DNA of 58,587 nucleotides from an uncultured Clostridia bacterium (GTDB lineage: Bacteria; Bacillota; Clostridia; Lachnospirales; Cellulosilyticaceae). Below are positions 44,590-52,239 of this stretch, in pieces. The notes below the pieces were generated by a model, which was not told the DNA's origin, searched no databases, and saw only the letters and a list, made by a program, of their open reading frames with translations. Every line of letters starts with the position of its first letter. The first letter of the stretch is position 1. The position numbers and the translations under genes are program-made. Location of the stretch: assembly GCA_937981575.1 (NCBI GenBank), contig CALJNR010000078.1, positions 1-58,587 of the forward strand, written 5' to 3'.

Positions 44590-45567
44590 GTGAGAGTTTT
44601 TAGTAAGCCTACGATTTTACTAAGCAGTTGTATTGAACATGAAGCTTGCAGATATGATGGTTCTATGACAAGATGTCCTTTTGTCAGGCAGCTTATGCCT
44701 TTTGTTAATTATATTACAGTATGTCCCGAAGTTTCTATTGGCCTTTCGACGCCAAGAGAAGCACTAAGAATTGTTTCAAATACTTCAGCTGAAGAAGACC
44801 GACTTGTTTTTTCAAAGTCAGGAGAAGACATAACAAATCAAATGAATGCTTTTTCAGATGCCTTCATCGAAGAACTCTTAAGAGGAGAACTTCATGGGAT
44901 CATACTAAAGGGGCGCTCGCCATCATGCGGGATAAAAGAAGTTAAAATGTATACAGGAGTGGGTAAATCGGCTGCACTTCCTAAAAAGACTACAGGTATA
45001 TTTGCTAGAAAAGTTATGGAAAATTTCTCTGGAATTGCAGTTGAGGATGAAGGCAGACTGCTGAACTATAGCATTAGGGAACATTTTTTTACAAGGATTT
45101 TTACTTTAGCTGATTTTCACGCTGTCAAAGCAAGACAAAGCATTAAAGAACTCATTCGTTTTCATAGTGAAAATAAGTATTTATTAATGGCATATAGCCC
45201 CTCGGGCTTAAAAAAATTAGGCAGGCTAATTGGGAGCTATGAAAAAGTTAATGTCAATGAGCTTTTAAGTGAATACGAAAAACAGCTTACTAGAGCATTA
45301 ACTTCTATGACAGGAACGATGCGTAATCTTAATATGCTGCTGCATTTATTTGGCTATTTCTCTAAAGAAGTTTCAGAGCAGGAAAAAGCTTTTTTTCTGG
45401 ATACATTAGAAAGCTATGGCAATAAAAAGGTTCCATTTTCAGTACCGCTTGCTTTAATTCATGCATGGGCTGTCAGATTTGAAAATAAGTATTTAGAAAA
45501 TCAGACTCTATTTGAAGCGTTTCCTAAGGACTTAATAGAAGTAACCGACTCCGGTAAAGGCATATAA
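44590..45567 (+). CDS. DUF523 / DUF1722 two-domain protein (YbgA-type)
   Basis: This is a 325-residue protein. The N-terminal DUF523 part (about 8-150) has LLSSCIEHEACRYDGS and the Cys-containing LKGRSPSCG. The C-terminal DUF1722 part (about 190-300) has FHAVKARQSIKELIRFHSENKYLLMAYSP. The conserved cysteines suggest metal or sulfur chemistry. The biochemical function of the family is not established; a photolyase-associated or thiouracil-desulfurase-like role has been suggested for relatives. The GTG start has GGAG eight bases upstream. It is a single gene flanked by a strong hairpin. Confidence 0.85.
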   Translation: MRVFSKPTILLSSCIEHEACRYDGSMTRCPFVRQLMPFVNYITVCPEVSIGLSTPREALRIVSNTSAEEDRLVFSKSGEDITNQMNAFSDAFIEELLRGELHGIILKGRSPSCGIKEVKMYTGVGKSAALPKKTTGIFARKVMENFSGIAVEDEGRLLNYSIREHFFTRIFTLADFHAVKARQSIKELIRFHSENKYLLMAYSPSGLKKLGRLIGSYEKVNVNELLSEYEKQLTRALTSMTGTMRNLNMLLHLFGYFSKEVSEQEKAFFLDTLESYGNKKVPFSVPLALIHAWAVRFENKYLENQTLFEAFPKDLIEVTDSGKGI

Positions 45568-45672
45568 AATAGTATGATTTACTATTTATAGTGTGTAAGT
45601 AAATAGGTTACACAGATCAACATTGAATTTTCGGAGAGTTATAAATAGTTTATCATAGGTTTAAAAAATCAT

Positions 45673-45720
45673 AGAATAGCAATAAAACCTCATTGCGTAA
45701 TGAGGTTTTATTGCTATTCT
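45673..45720. terminator. Perfect 22-bp hairpin between convergent genes
   Basis: Positions 45673-45694 and 45699-45720 are exact reverse complements around the loop GCGT; the inner part is AAAACCTCATT with AATGAGGTTTT. It lies between the DUF523/DUF1722 gene and the minus-strand VanW gene, with copy D of the repeat directly beside it. It works in either direction, though the T tract lies inside the stem rather than after it. Confidence 0.75.
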
Positions 45721-45827
45721 ACATCTTTAAATTTAACTTATTTACGATAGTGCATGTTGTGAACCCGCCCTGAGAAACAACTTTTCATCGAAGAATAACT
45801 TAAATTTATATTATATGGTGTTTTTCT
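45721..45827 (+). repeat. Two-hairpin intergenic element, copy D
   Basis: This copy has GAGAAACAACTTTTCATCGA and AGAATAACTTAAATTT followed by GGTGTTTTTC, in the order seen in copy B. AAATTTAACTTATTTACGAT in the first half is nearly the reverse complement of ATCGAAGAATAACTTAAATTT in the second, the clearest case of complementarity between the two loops. It abuts the 22-bp hairpin. Confidence 0.75.
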
Positions 45828-45864
45828 ATACTATATGTAGGATGATCCAATATTTACTGTTTGA

Positions 45865-47202
45865 TTAAGAAGGAGGATAGGTATCTAGAGAAATAACTTC
45901 AGTTTCTTGGAGCTTATCTTTTTCATAGGTTTCACGGGTTACTTTGACTTTATAGCCTGGACTTCCGGTACGTACAAGTTTTTTATCTCCGCTAGGGGTT
46001 CCAGGTTTAGAAACATACTGAAATCTTGGTGGAAGAACTTGGTAAACCTCTGATTTGAGCTTATAAGCTTTATTTTTAAGCGTATGATTAGAATAGATAT
46101 TAACATAGATTTGGTTTTCTTTTACATAAGATTGAATGTAAATAGGATAATCCAGTGTATTTTGAAACTGGAAATCTATGCTGTTCCAGCTTACCGTGGC
46201 ATCTAAGCCTAAAGGAACGTAGTTCACTGGCTTAGAATGAGGTTTGCGGTTTTTTGGATACAAACCTGTTTTTAAAATAGCATTGTAAAGTGTAGAAGAA
46301 ACTTGACAGACTCCTCCGCCAAGACCTTGAGATATACGGGAGTTAACAATAACAGGAGCATATTTATATCCTTTTTCAGCAGTCGTTTCACCAAGTATTT
46401 CGTTAAAACTAAACGTATCACCTGGAGCCAAGAAGGTACCATTAATTGCTTGGGCACTTAACTTAATATTGGTTGCCTTTCCAGTATCAGGGGTAAAACT
46501 CGTACTAAATGAAGTGATACAAGTATCGACATAAGCTAACAAATCAGTAGTATATGCCGGAGTTTTTTTAATAGAATAATCTAAAAGGTTTATTGTTGAA
46601 TCCATAGAACTATCTAGTGATGATTTCAACTCTGTAAGAAGCGTTCGTTTATTAATAATATACCCATTAGAATGAGGCGTAATGGCTATTGTTCCATCAT
46701 TATGAATTGAAATAGCTGCATCCGTTGCATCCTTATTGATTTTTAAAATAATATCTTCAATAAATAAATGAGCAGCTTTATCATTAAAATTTAAAGTCAC
46801 GTCAAATTGCTGCTGTTGATCGCTCAAAAGAAAAAACCATTTTTCCACAAAGTTCAAGCTTAATGGGTAGCTATAAGCCTTAGTTATGACCTCATTAAGA
46901 TCTGAATCAGTAAAAAAGGTTTTAGGTGAAGCTGTAAACAGCTGATCTTCTAATGTGAGAACAATAGTTTTTTGTAATCTTTTGTCTAAGTACTCGGTTT
47001 TAACCTTATCATGTGCTTCGTTTGGAGTCAGCCCTCCTACGTCTATGCCTGCAATGATTATATTTTTGTAAATTCGTTGATCATATTGTGATAAATCTAA
47101 TGATATTCCCCATTTAACCCCAAGACTAAGACTTGTCAGCCCACAGAAGATTTGAATGAGCAACAGTTTCAGAATAAAACCTTTGTTAATTTCCTTTACC
47201 AT
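45865..47202 (-). CDS. VanW family protein with G5 domain
   Basis: This is a 445-residue membrane-anchored extracellular protein. After an N-terminal membrane anchor (about 10-28) come a putative peptidoglycan-binding region of the YoaR type (about 85-205), the VanW domain with FSFNEILGETTAEKGYKYAPVIV and GLGGGVCQVSSTLYNA (about 260-350), and a C-terminal G5-like domain ending in YEKDKLQETEVISLDTYPPS. Such proteins are common in spore-forming Clostridia; their role is not known beyond a link to the cell wall. It is the second gene after an unknown coiled-coil protein, six bases away. Confidence 0.9.
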   Translation of the reverse strand: MVKEINKGFILKLLLIQIFCGLTSLSLGVKWGISLDLSQYDQRIYKNIIIAGIDVGGLTPNEAHDKVKTEYLDKRLQKTIVLTLEDQLFTASPKTFFTDSDLNEVITKAYSYPLSLNFVEKWFFLLSDQQQQFDVTLNFNDKAAHLFIEDIILKINKDATDAAISIHNDGTIAITPHSNGYIINKRTLLTELKSSLDSSMDSTINLLDYSIKKTPAYTTDLLAYVDTCITSFSTSFTPDTGKATNIKLSAQAINGTFLAPGDTFSFNEILGETTAEKGYKYAPVIVNSRISQGLGGGVCQVSSTLYNAILKTGLYPKNRKPHSKPVNYVPLGLDATVSWNSIDFQFQNTLDYPIYIQSYVKENQIYVNIYSNHTLKNKAYKLKSEVYQVLPPRFQYVSKPGTPSGDKKLVRTGSPGYKVKVTRETYEKDKLQETEVISLDTYPPS

Positions 47203-47208
47203 AATACT

Positions 47209-47859
47209 CTATTTTTCAAAAAAGCCAAGGATATTTTGGAGGCGTTCTTCTTCGAGTTTGATGAGGGATATTTGTTCCTTAACCATATATTCTTTGTTTT
47301 TAATTTGCTGATGGTAGTCATTAATCATTGCAGACAGCTTATCAATTTCTTTCTTAAGGGCAGCAATATCATTCTCATTTTGAGAAATATAATCGTGTGA
47401 ATAGGCATCTAAGCTATTATACCTATTATTTCCATCTGCTAAAAGCTGTGTTAAATTCATTGATGAAGCTATAAGTATATTATTTAGGGTTGTTTTCTTA
47501 ACATATTCAGGAAGTTCATCAGGCAAAGCCTTCATCAGGTTTTCGAGTACGAATACTGTCTCTGTCACAGGTGAATCACCCAGACCATATAAGGTATATA
47601 TTTCCTCGAGGCTCATATTTTTATTATAACGTGCAGAAGGATGAGAAGCATCCTGCGTATCATTTTTAGGAGCAGGAGCAGCAGAGTTTGTGTTGTTTTC
47701 ATAGTTAGCAGTATCTTCAGAAGAGCTATCTGAATTTTGCTGCGGATTAAACTCTTTTGCATCTGAATTGTTTTTAACCGGACTATCAGATGATGACATT
47801 TTATCGTCCTCCTTTTCTATTAATTTATATTTCTCGAGTACAGACAATATCTTTCCCAT
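47209..47859 (-). CDS. Conserved coiled-coil protein of unknown function upstream of vanW
   Basis: This is a 216-residue soluble protein I do not recognise as a named family. After a short N-terminus (MGKILSVLEKYKLIEKEDD) comes a Ser/Asn/Asp-rich low-complexity linker (about 20-75), then a conserved-looking helical region (MSLEEIYTLYGLGDSPVTETVFVLE) and a C-terminal coiled coil (about 160-214, LKKEIDKLSAMINDYHQQIKNKE). AAAGGG lies seven bases before the ATG. It is six bases upstream of the VanW gene, so the two are probably co-translated and may act together in envelope biology; that is inference. Confidence 0.75.
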   Translation of the reverse strand: MGKILSVLEKYKLIEKEDDKMSSSDSPVKNNSDAKEFNPQQNSDSSSEDTANYENNTNSAAPAPKNDTQDASHPSARYNKNMSLEEIYTLYGLGDSPVTETVFVLENLMKALPDELPEYVKKTTLNNILIASSMNLTQLLADGNNRYNSLDAYSHDYISQNENDIAALKKEIDKLSAMINDYHQQIKNKEYMVKEQISLIKLEEERLQNILGFFEK

Positions 47860-47914
47860 TTGTATACCCTTTCTTTAGAAAATTATTTTATAGATTTATA
47901 TATTTTGTTTATAT

Positions 47915-48023
47915 AGAGAAACAACCTATAAACTTAAGTTATTCATCTACGTAAAGTTGTCTCTCACAATGGTTTCACATCATGTATTATCGTCAATACT
48001 TAAACTTAGAAATGTGAAATCTA
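47915..48023 (-). repeat. Two-hairpin intergenic element, copy E (inverted)
   Basis: Read on the minus strand it matches copy B: GATTTCACAT, a loop, ATGTGAAAC, GAGAGACAAC, TAGATGAATAACTTAAGTTT and GTTGTTTCTC. Pairing within hairpin 1 and hairpin 2 is kept with one mismatch in the latter. It lies upstream of the coiled-coil/VanW pair and downstream of the next minus-strand gene, in the orientation of transcription of both. Confidence 0.82.
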
Positions 48024-48065
48024 TACAATCCTGCTAAAATGACTATAGCAATTAGGAAAATCAGA

Positions 48066-48260
48066 TCAGGATACAGTGCCTATAATAAATAAACCTATAA
48101 GTAAACCTGCAATAAGCACAATAGAAGAAGACAGCAAATAATAAAAAGAGTGGGTCATCTGATAATTAAAACAATGAAAAAGCCTATTTACAGCATAGAT
48201 AAAAAGATTTGTGATAATTAATGCCGCGCACAACCCACAGAGTATGATCAAAAATATCAT
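48066..48260 (-). CDS. Small two-helix membrane protein
   Basis: This is a 64-residue hydrophobic protein with two predicted membrane helices (about 2-23 and 42-62) separated by a short loop with aromatic residues (NRLFHCFNYQMTHSFYY). I take the ATG at 48260, seven bases after GAGGAG. A TTG six codons upstream overlaps that site. No family recognised. It stands between repeat copy E and a terminator. Confidence 0.6.
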   Translation of the reverse strand: MIFLIILCGLCAALIITNLFIYAVNRLFHCFNYQMTHSFYYLLSSSIVLIAGLLIGLFIIGTVS

Positions 48261-48440
48261 TTCACTACTCCTCAACAACTAAAATATATAAGATATTATA
48301 CAGTAATAAAAAAATTATATCAATAAATACAGTTTATATATTGAAAATAATCGTCGTTTTATGGTGTGATAGCGAGAATAGATGAGAGTTACGCCAATAA
48401 ATGATAAAGTTTTTTAAAGGGAATATTCATTAATGAACAT

Positions 48441-48479
48441 AAAAAGGGTGCACTAAGCTTTAGAAGCAGCCTAGGCACC
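48441..48479 (-). terminator. Terminator of the lipoprotein gene
   Basis: GGTGC and GCACC, extended inward by CTAAGC and GCCTAG with a bulge and one mismatch, form a stem. On the minus strand it is followed by CTTTTTATG. It is 14 bases beyond the lipoprotein stop codon. Confidence 0.68.
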
Positions 48480-48492
48480 TGTTTGTGACATA

Positions 48493-48930
48493 TCAACTTA
48501 GAAGGATTTTTGCCAGTTCAGGGCTGATAAGATGATAGGTTTGAGTTTCAGTTGAAGCTACAATACGGGTATCATCTCCATAGCTTGTAATTGTAAGTCT
48601 TTTGTCATCTTTAAAAGAAATAACTAAGATGCTGCCCGAAATCATTTCAATATATGATGTATCATCTATCATGCTTGCATTAAAGGCATTAACGATTTCG
48701 GTTTTATCTAAATCAGTATCTTTAACATTACCCTCTAGATCATAGAGTTCAACTTTCTCTACATCCTCAATGCGGATGTTTTTTGCCTCATCGGCACCTT
48801 TAAGAATAATGCCTGCCGCCATATCTTCTTGGGTAGGTTCGGGAGATGGAAGAGGAGCTTTTGGACTGCATGCAGATAACAACATTATACTCAGTAATAA
48901 AGTACAGATTTTTAATATTATTTTTTTCAT
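48493..48930 (-). CDS. Small lipoprotein of unknown function
   Basis: This is a 145-residue exported lipoprotein. The signal peptide MKKIILKICTLLLSIMLLSAC has a clear lipobox (LSAC, Cys21), followed by a Pro/Ser linker (SPKAPLPSPEPTQ). The mature part is a small mixed alpha/beta domain with VEKVELYDLEGNVKD and ISGSILVISFKDDKRLTITSYGDD, resembling small surface lipoproteins of Clostridia. No enzyme motif was found. AAAGGATG precedes the ATG. It is downstream of, and in the same direction as, the cation efflux gene. Confidence 0.8.
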   Translation of the reverse strand: MKKIILKICTLLLSIMLLSACSPKAPLPSPEPTQEDMAAGIILKGADEAKNIRIEDVEKVELYDLEGNVKDTDLDKTEIVNAFNASMIDDTSYIEMISGSILVISFKDDKRLTITSYGDDTRIVASTETQTYHLISPELAKILLS

Positions 48931-49004
48931 AGTCTATCATCCTTTCTGAAGCTAATTGTTTTTGACACTGATTTAGACGTACTGAAAAATAAAAAGTTCC
49001 GTAT

Positions 49005-50180
49005 TTAATATTCCTTATCTACTGTAATAATACATTCGTAATGAGGATTAATCTCTTTGACAGCTTCACAGAGCATTGTTTTCAATTTTTCTTCAGAAAT
49101 AACCCGTCCAAGATTTTTAGCGTCAACAATAATATCAAAGATTAAAGTGCGATGATCCCCTTCACCTATTACCCTAAAATCATGCATAGATTTAATAAGG
49201 GGATTATATTTTATGGCCTTGGTTACTTCATTTTTAATTTTTATTACTTCTTCAGTCATAATGCAGATGGGATCCATATGGATGACGAGGTGGAGCTGAA
49301 GCTTTTCACTCAGCTCTCTTTCTGCTTTATCGATGATTTCATGAATCACCATAATTGGAATATCCGCAGGTATTTCAGCATGGATTGAAGCCATCGTTCT
49401 GGATGGGCCATAATTATGCACTATTAAATCATGAACACCAGTAATATAGTCATATGAAAGGACACCTTCAGTAAGTTCTTTAACAAGCTCTGCGTCAGGG
49501 GCCTCGCCAATGAGTGGATTAACAGTGTCGCGTATTAAGTTAAAGCCTGCATATAAAATAATAACTGCTACGATGCAGCCAATATAGCCGTCAACAGGAA
49601 AAGTTGTAAATCTTGAAACAAAGAAGGAGATAACGACAACAGAAGTAGTAAAAACATCCCCTATAGCGTCGGTTGCAGTAGCTTTGAGTGAAGAAGAATT
49701 TATCTTATTCCCCAGGTTTTTATTTAATAGACTAAGCCATACTTTGAAAAATATTGAAACAAATAAGAGGATGAATGGAACCCATTCAAAATTTACAGGA
49801 GTAGGATTGATAATACGGTCTATAGACGATTTGATAAACTGAAAGCCTACAAGCATAACTAAAAATGCAATAATAAGAGCAGAAATATATTCAATTCTGC
49901 CATGGCCATAAGGGTGTTCTTTATCTGCAGGTTTATCTGAAAGTTTAAAACCAATAATTGTTATAATAGAAGATGCTGCATCTGATAAATTATTAAATGC
50001 ATCGGCTAAAACGGCTACAGAGGATACAATTAATCCCACTGCTAATTTAATAGCAAAGAGCAGAAGATTAACTATAATGCCTATGATGCCGGAAAGATAA
50101 CCTACTTTACCGCGAACAGTTCGGTCTTTAAAATCAGTACTGCCTTTTAAGGCTATTTTTAATAAGTAATTTGTTAACAT
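49005..50180 (-). CDS. Cation diffusion facilitator family transporter
   Basis: This 391-residue divalent-metal/proton antiporter has six transmembrane helices in the first 220 residues. ADAFNNLSDAASS in helix 2 and HPYGHGRIEY in the loop before helix 3 supply the metal-site residues. A long C-terminal cytoplasmic domain (about 225-391) holds the typical HDLIVHNYGPSRTMASIHAEI and a second ferredoxin-like repeat ending in YECIITVDKEY, longer than in minimal CDF proteins. The ATG at 50180 follows TGGAGG. It probably exports Mn, Fe, Zn or Co; specificity is not evident. Confidence 0.92.
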   Translation of the reverse strand: MLTNYLLKIALKGSTDFKDRTVRGKVGYLSGIIGIIVNLLLFAIKLAVGLIVSSVAVLADAFNNLSDAASSIITIIGFKLSDKPADKEHPYGHGRIEYISALIIAFLVMLVGFQFIKSSIDRIINPTPVNFEWVPFILLFVSIFFKVWLSLLNKNLGNKINSSSLKATATDAIGDVFTTSVVVISFFVSRFTTFPVDGYIGCIVAVIILYAGFNLIRDTVNPLIGEAPDAELVKELTEGVLSYDYITGVHDLIVHNYGPSRTMASIHAEIPADIPIMVIHEIIDKAERELSEKLQLHLVIHMDPICIMTEEVIKIKNEVTKAIKYNPLIKSMHDFRVIGEGDHRTLIFDIIVDAKNLGRVISEEKLKTMLCEAVKEINPHYECIITVDKEY

Positions 50181-50498
50181 ACTAACCTCCACATAGAGTA
50201 ACCTAAGTATTATCATAAGACTTTTTGAATTAATTATTCTTATAGAGTGCGTTTATTTAAAAAAGAGATTCATCGCGTTATATTTCCTTAACCATAGAAA
50301 AGACACACATAAGAAGTTATAAAAATCCTAAGCATATAAGAATGGAATAATTAAGTATAAGCCTTTAGAAAATTTTTTACAAGATTTGCTTGAATAATGT
50401 TTATAGATATTACTTATTATTATATGGAGATAGGACAATAGATGTTTCAACGAGGAATAATAAAAAAGACTATTTCCACAAGGAAATAGTCTTTTTTA
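50181..50498. other. Intergenic region with no gene
   Basis: These 318 AT-rich bases lie between two minus-strand genes. They hold the CDF gene ribosome binding site at one end and the bidirectional-looking terminator (50462-50497) of the next gene at the other. Otherwise I see no repeat, RNA or open frame. Confidence 0.6.
50462..50497. terminator. Intrinsic terminator, 16-bp stem
   Basis: AAAAAAGACTATTTCC, loop ACAA and GGAAATAGTCTTTTTT form a perfect 16-bp stem with A and T runs on both sides. It lies directly after the stop of the minus-strand gene at 50499. Confidence 0.9.
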
Positions 50499-51146
50499 TT
50501 ATTCCTCTATAATTTCTTCTTCTATAATAGAGGTGTGTTCAGATGTATCTTTATTTGCATTTTTATCTGTAGATGCATCTTTTGTTTGTGAATTTTCTGT
50601 ACTAACATCTGCTGATTTAGCATCAGCTTGTTCATCAGATACTTCAGCACTTATTTCATCTGATGGATTATTAACAGCAGCTTCATCACTTGGAAGAGCT
50701 AACTTTTCGTATGTAGATGTAATTTGAGTATTTTTATCATCAGAAAGAGCTACTTTAACAGCATCCATAAGCAAATAAGCTGCTGCTGAAGCGCTGGTGT
50801 TTTGAGGAAGCTCTAAAGACTGAGTTGCAGTAACATAGGTATTTACATAATCAATACCGTATGCTAAATCCTTATAAAGCATAGATGTTTTTTCATCCAG
50901 CCCTGCTAAGGCTACAGAAGTAATTTTATTATCCTGCACTTCCACAATCAAATCCATTTCTGCATCAGATAACGAAATTCCTGCTATGTACTTGCCGTCC
51001 TGATATGTATCGGATGGTGCAAATGTTTGAGCTGCATCCTTGTTTCTAAATAATAAGAAGACAAGTAGTGCAACAGCAATAAGTACAATAATAAGAGGAA
51101 TTTTGAGATCTTTGAGTTTAAATACCATAAACCTAGGATTAGACAT
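50499..51146 (-). CDS. Membrane-anchored FMN_bind-like protein with acidic tail
   Basis: This is a 215-residue protein. A basic N-terminus and one transmembrane helix (about 16-33) are followed by an extracellular domain (about 45-145) containing YQDGKYIAGISLSDAEMDLI and VQDNKITSVAL, which resembles the FMN-binding fold of Rnf/Nqr-type proteins but lacks a recognisable Ser/Thr flavinylation motif. Residues 150-215 are a low-complexity acidic, Ser/Thr/Asp/Lys-rich tail ending in IIEEEIIEE. GGAGGG precedes the ATG. It is monocistronic with strong terminators. Function unknown; the FMN_bind relation is tentative. Confidence 0.72.
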   Translation of the reverse strand: MSNPRFMVFKLKDLKIPLIIVLIAVALLVFLLFRNKDAAQTFAPSDTYQDGKYIAGISLSDAEMDLIVEVQDNKITSVALAGLDEKTSMLYKDLAYGIDYVNTYVTATQSLELPQNTSASAAAYLLMDAVKVALSDDKNTQITSTYEKLALPSDEAAVNNPSDEISAEVSDEQADAKSADVSTENSQTKDASTDKNANKDTSEHTSIIEEEIIEE

Positions 51147-51346
51147 GATTACCCTCCTTTTTTAATAAGATGTCCTAATACATATATATGGATAAGCAAT
51201 AAATTATATGCAAAATAAAATAATAAAAAATAAATAAAAAATAATATTTAGCGCAAGTCATGGGGGACAAAAATATACTAGTAATAGATGGAGGATACTG
51301 CATAATAAAATAGACATAGTTGAATAATAGTAGGGAGGTTTAACCT

Positions 51347-51796
51347 ATGGGAAAAAAGATAAATATAGACAAAACGAGCCATCAAACTCAGCTTGTAGGT
51401 TATCTGAGAAATGAAATAATCAATCAGCTTGAAATAGATATAGTAAGTAAAGAAATCATTATTTACCCTGGTGCGATAAAGCATATCAAAGAAAGACATC
51501 CTTACACTTTTAAAAAATATTTTCATAAGCTAATTGAAATCATTAAGGTTCCAGATTATATCGGAATAGTCGATACAGAACCTTACAAAATAGAACTCAT
51601 TAAAAATTATAAAGATAATATTCTTGTGGCCATTAAAATTGAAGAGGATCATGAAGCCTTTATTTCAAGTATGTATATTATTGCACAAACGGCACTGGAA
51701 AAAAGAATAGAATCAGGAAGGCTCTATAAAATAAACCTTGGATCAGCTGCAGATCTTGGAAGGAAGCGTTACAAGAACATAAAAAAATATAAATAA
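51347..51796 (+). CDS. PBECR3-like protein (putative barnase/EndoU/ColicinE5-type RNase fold)
   Basis: This is a 149-residue soluble basic protein. IIIYPGAIKHIKERHPYTF, PDYIGIVDTEPYKIELIKNYKDNILVAIKIE and a C-terminal SSMYIIAQTALEKRIESGRLY resemble PBECR3 domains, predicted RNases first noted in phage polyvalent proteins. Conserved His and Lys in the first segment would be candidate active-site residues. Here it is a stand-alone gene with no phage or antitoxin gene beside it. GGGAGG lies nine bases before the ATG. The family call is from motif memory and is tentative; RNase activity is inference. Confidence 0.65.
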   Translation: MGKKINIDKTSHQTQLVGYLRNEIINQLEIDIVSKEIIIYPGAIKHIKERHPYTFKKYFHKLIEIIKVPDYIGIVDTEPYKIELIKNYKDNILVAIKIEEDHEAFISSMYIIAQTALEKRIESGRLYKINLGSAADLGRKRYKNIKKYK

Positions 51797-51818
51797 TAAA
51801 GGGCTCACCCAAGTGAAC

Positions 51819-51860
51819 AAGCGCTCACCAAAGTGAAGACTCTTACTTTGGTGAGCGCTT
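51819..51860. terminator. Bidirectional hairpin, 16-bp stem
   Basis: AAGCGCTCACCAAAGT pairs perfectly with ACTTTGGTGAGCGCTT around a ten-base loop. It lies between the convergent PBECR-like gene and a small minus-strand membrane gene. A second, imperfect copy of the left arm (GGCTCACCCAAGT, from about 51801) lies just upstream and could compete for the same right arm. T runs are short, so termination strength is uncertain. Confidence 0.7.
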
Positions 51861-51871
51861 ATTAACAAAAG

Positions 51872-52036
51872 TCATTTCTGATTTAATGCAGTAATACCTA
51901 AGCATACCATTCCAATGGCAAGAAGTGTTATGATATTTTGAGTATCGCTGGCTTTGGTAATGATTAAGACAAGTGAAGCAATCCCCATTGCGAGGCCAAC
52001 TGCTTTAAAAATAGTGTAGATGAGTTTTTTATCCAC
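51872..52036 (-). CDS. Small two-helix membrane protein (54 aa)
   Basis: This short gene encodes 54 residues with two hydrophobic segments: YTIFKAVGLAMGIASLVLII (about 6-26) and NIITLLAIGMVCLGITAL (about 34-51). I choose the GTG start (giving MDKKLIYTIF), with AAGGATG about six bases upstream. The ATG three codons earlier has the ribosome binding site directly against it. The hairpin at 51819-51860 follows the stop. No family recognised. The coding call rests on start-site context, composition and terminator placement. Confidence 0.55.
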   Translation of the reverse strand: MDKKLIYTIFKAVGLAMGIASLVLIITKASDTQNIITLLAIGMVCLGITALNQK

Positions 52037-52127
52037 CCGAATCATCCTTTCACAATAAAGTTATTAATAACTTTATTTTATTGTATATATATTTTACGTG
52101 TTAGTATCAAAGGTCATAAATTAAAGG

Positions 52128-52139
52128 TGACTTAAGTCA
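52128..52139. promoter_or_regulatory. Palindrome upstream of deoC
   Basis: TGACTTAAGTCA is a perfect 12-bp palindrome about 100 bases before the deoC start, and GTCATAAAT occurs both just before and across its right half. It is a candidate operator. The regulator is unknown. Confidence 0.4.
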
Positions 52140-52239
52140 TAAATGCATCAATAATCTATGAACTTATAAGGTATACTTCATAATTCATTTATGATAATAT
52201 AAAAATAAATCGTTATACAAGAAACAAAGGAGAATCAAG

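Noticed and set aside
11237..48023. Insertion sequence or MITE origin for the five repeats
   Set aside because: Not excluded, but no flanking target duplications or transposase were seen and pairing is kept by different bases, so I describe them as structured intergenic elements.
51801..51860. CRISPR-like direct repeats
   Set aside because: Only two imperfect copies exist, with no regular spacer and no cas gene; the second copy is simply a hairpin arm.
51347..52036. Toxin-antitoxin pair formed by the PBECR-like gene and the small minus-strand gene
   Set aside because: The genes are convergent, not co-transcribed, and the small protein is a two-helix membrane protein with no antitoxin features.
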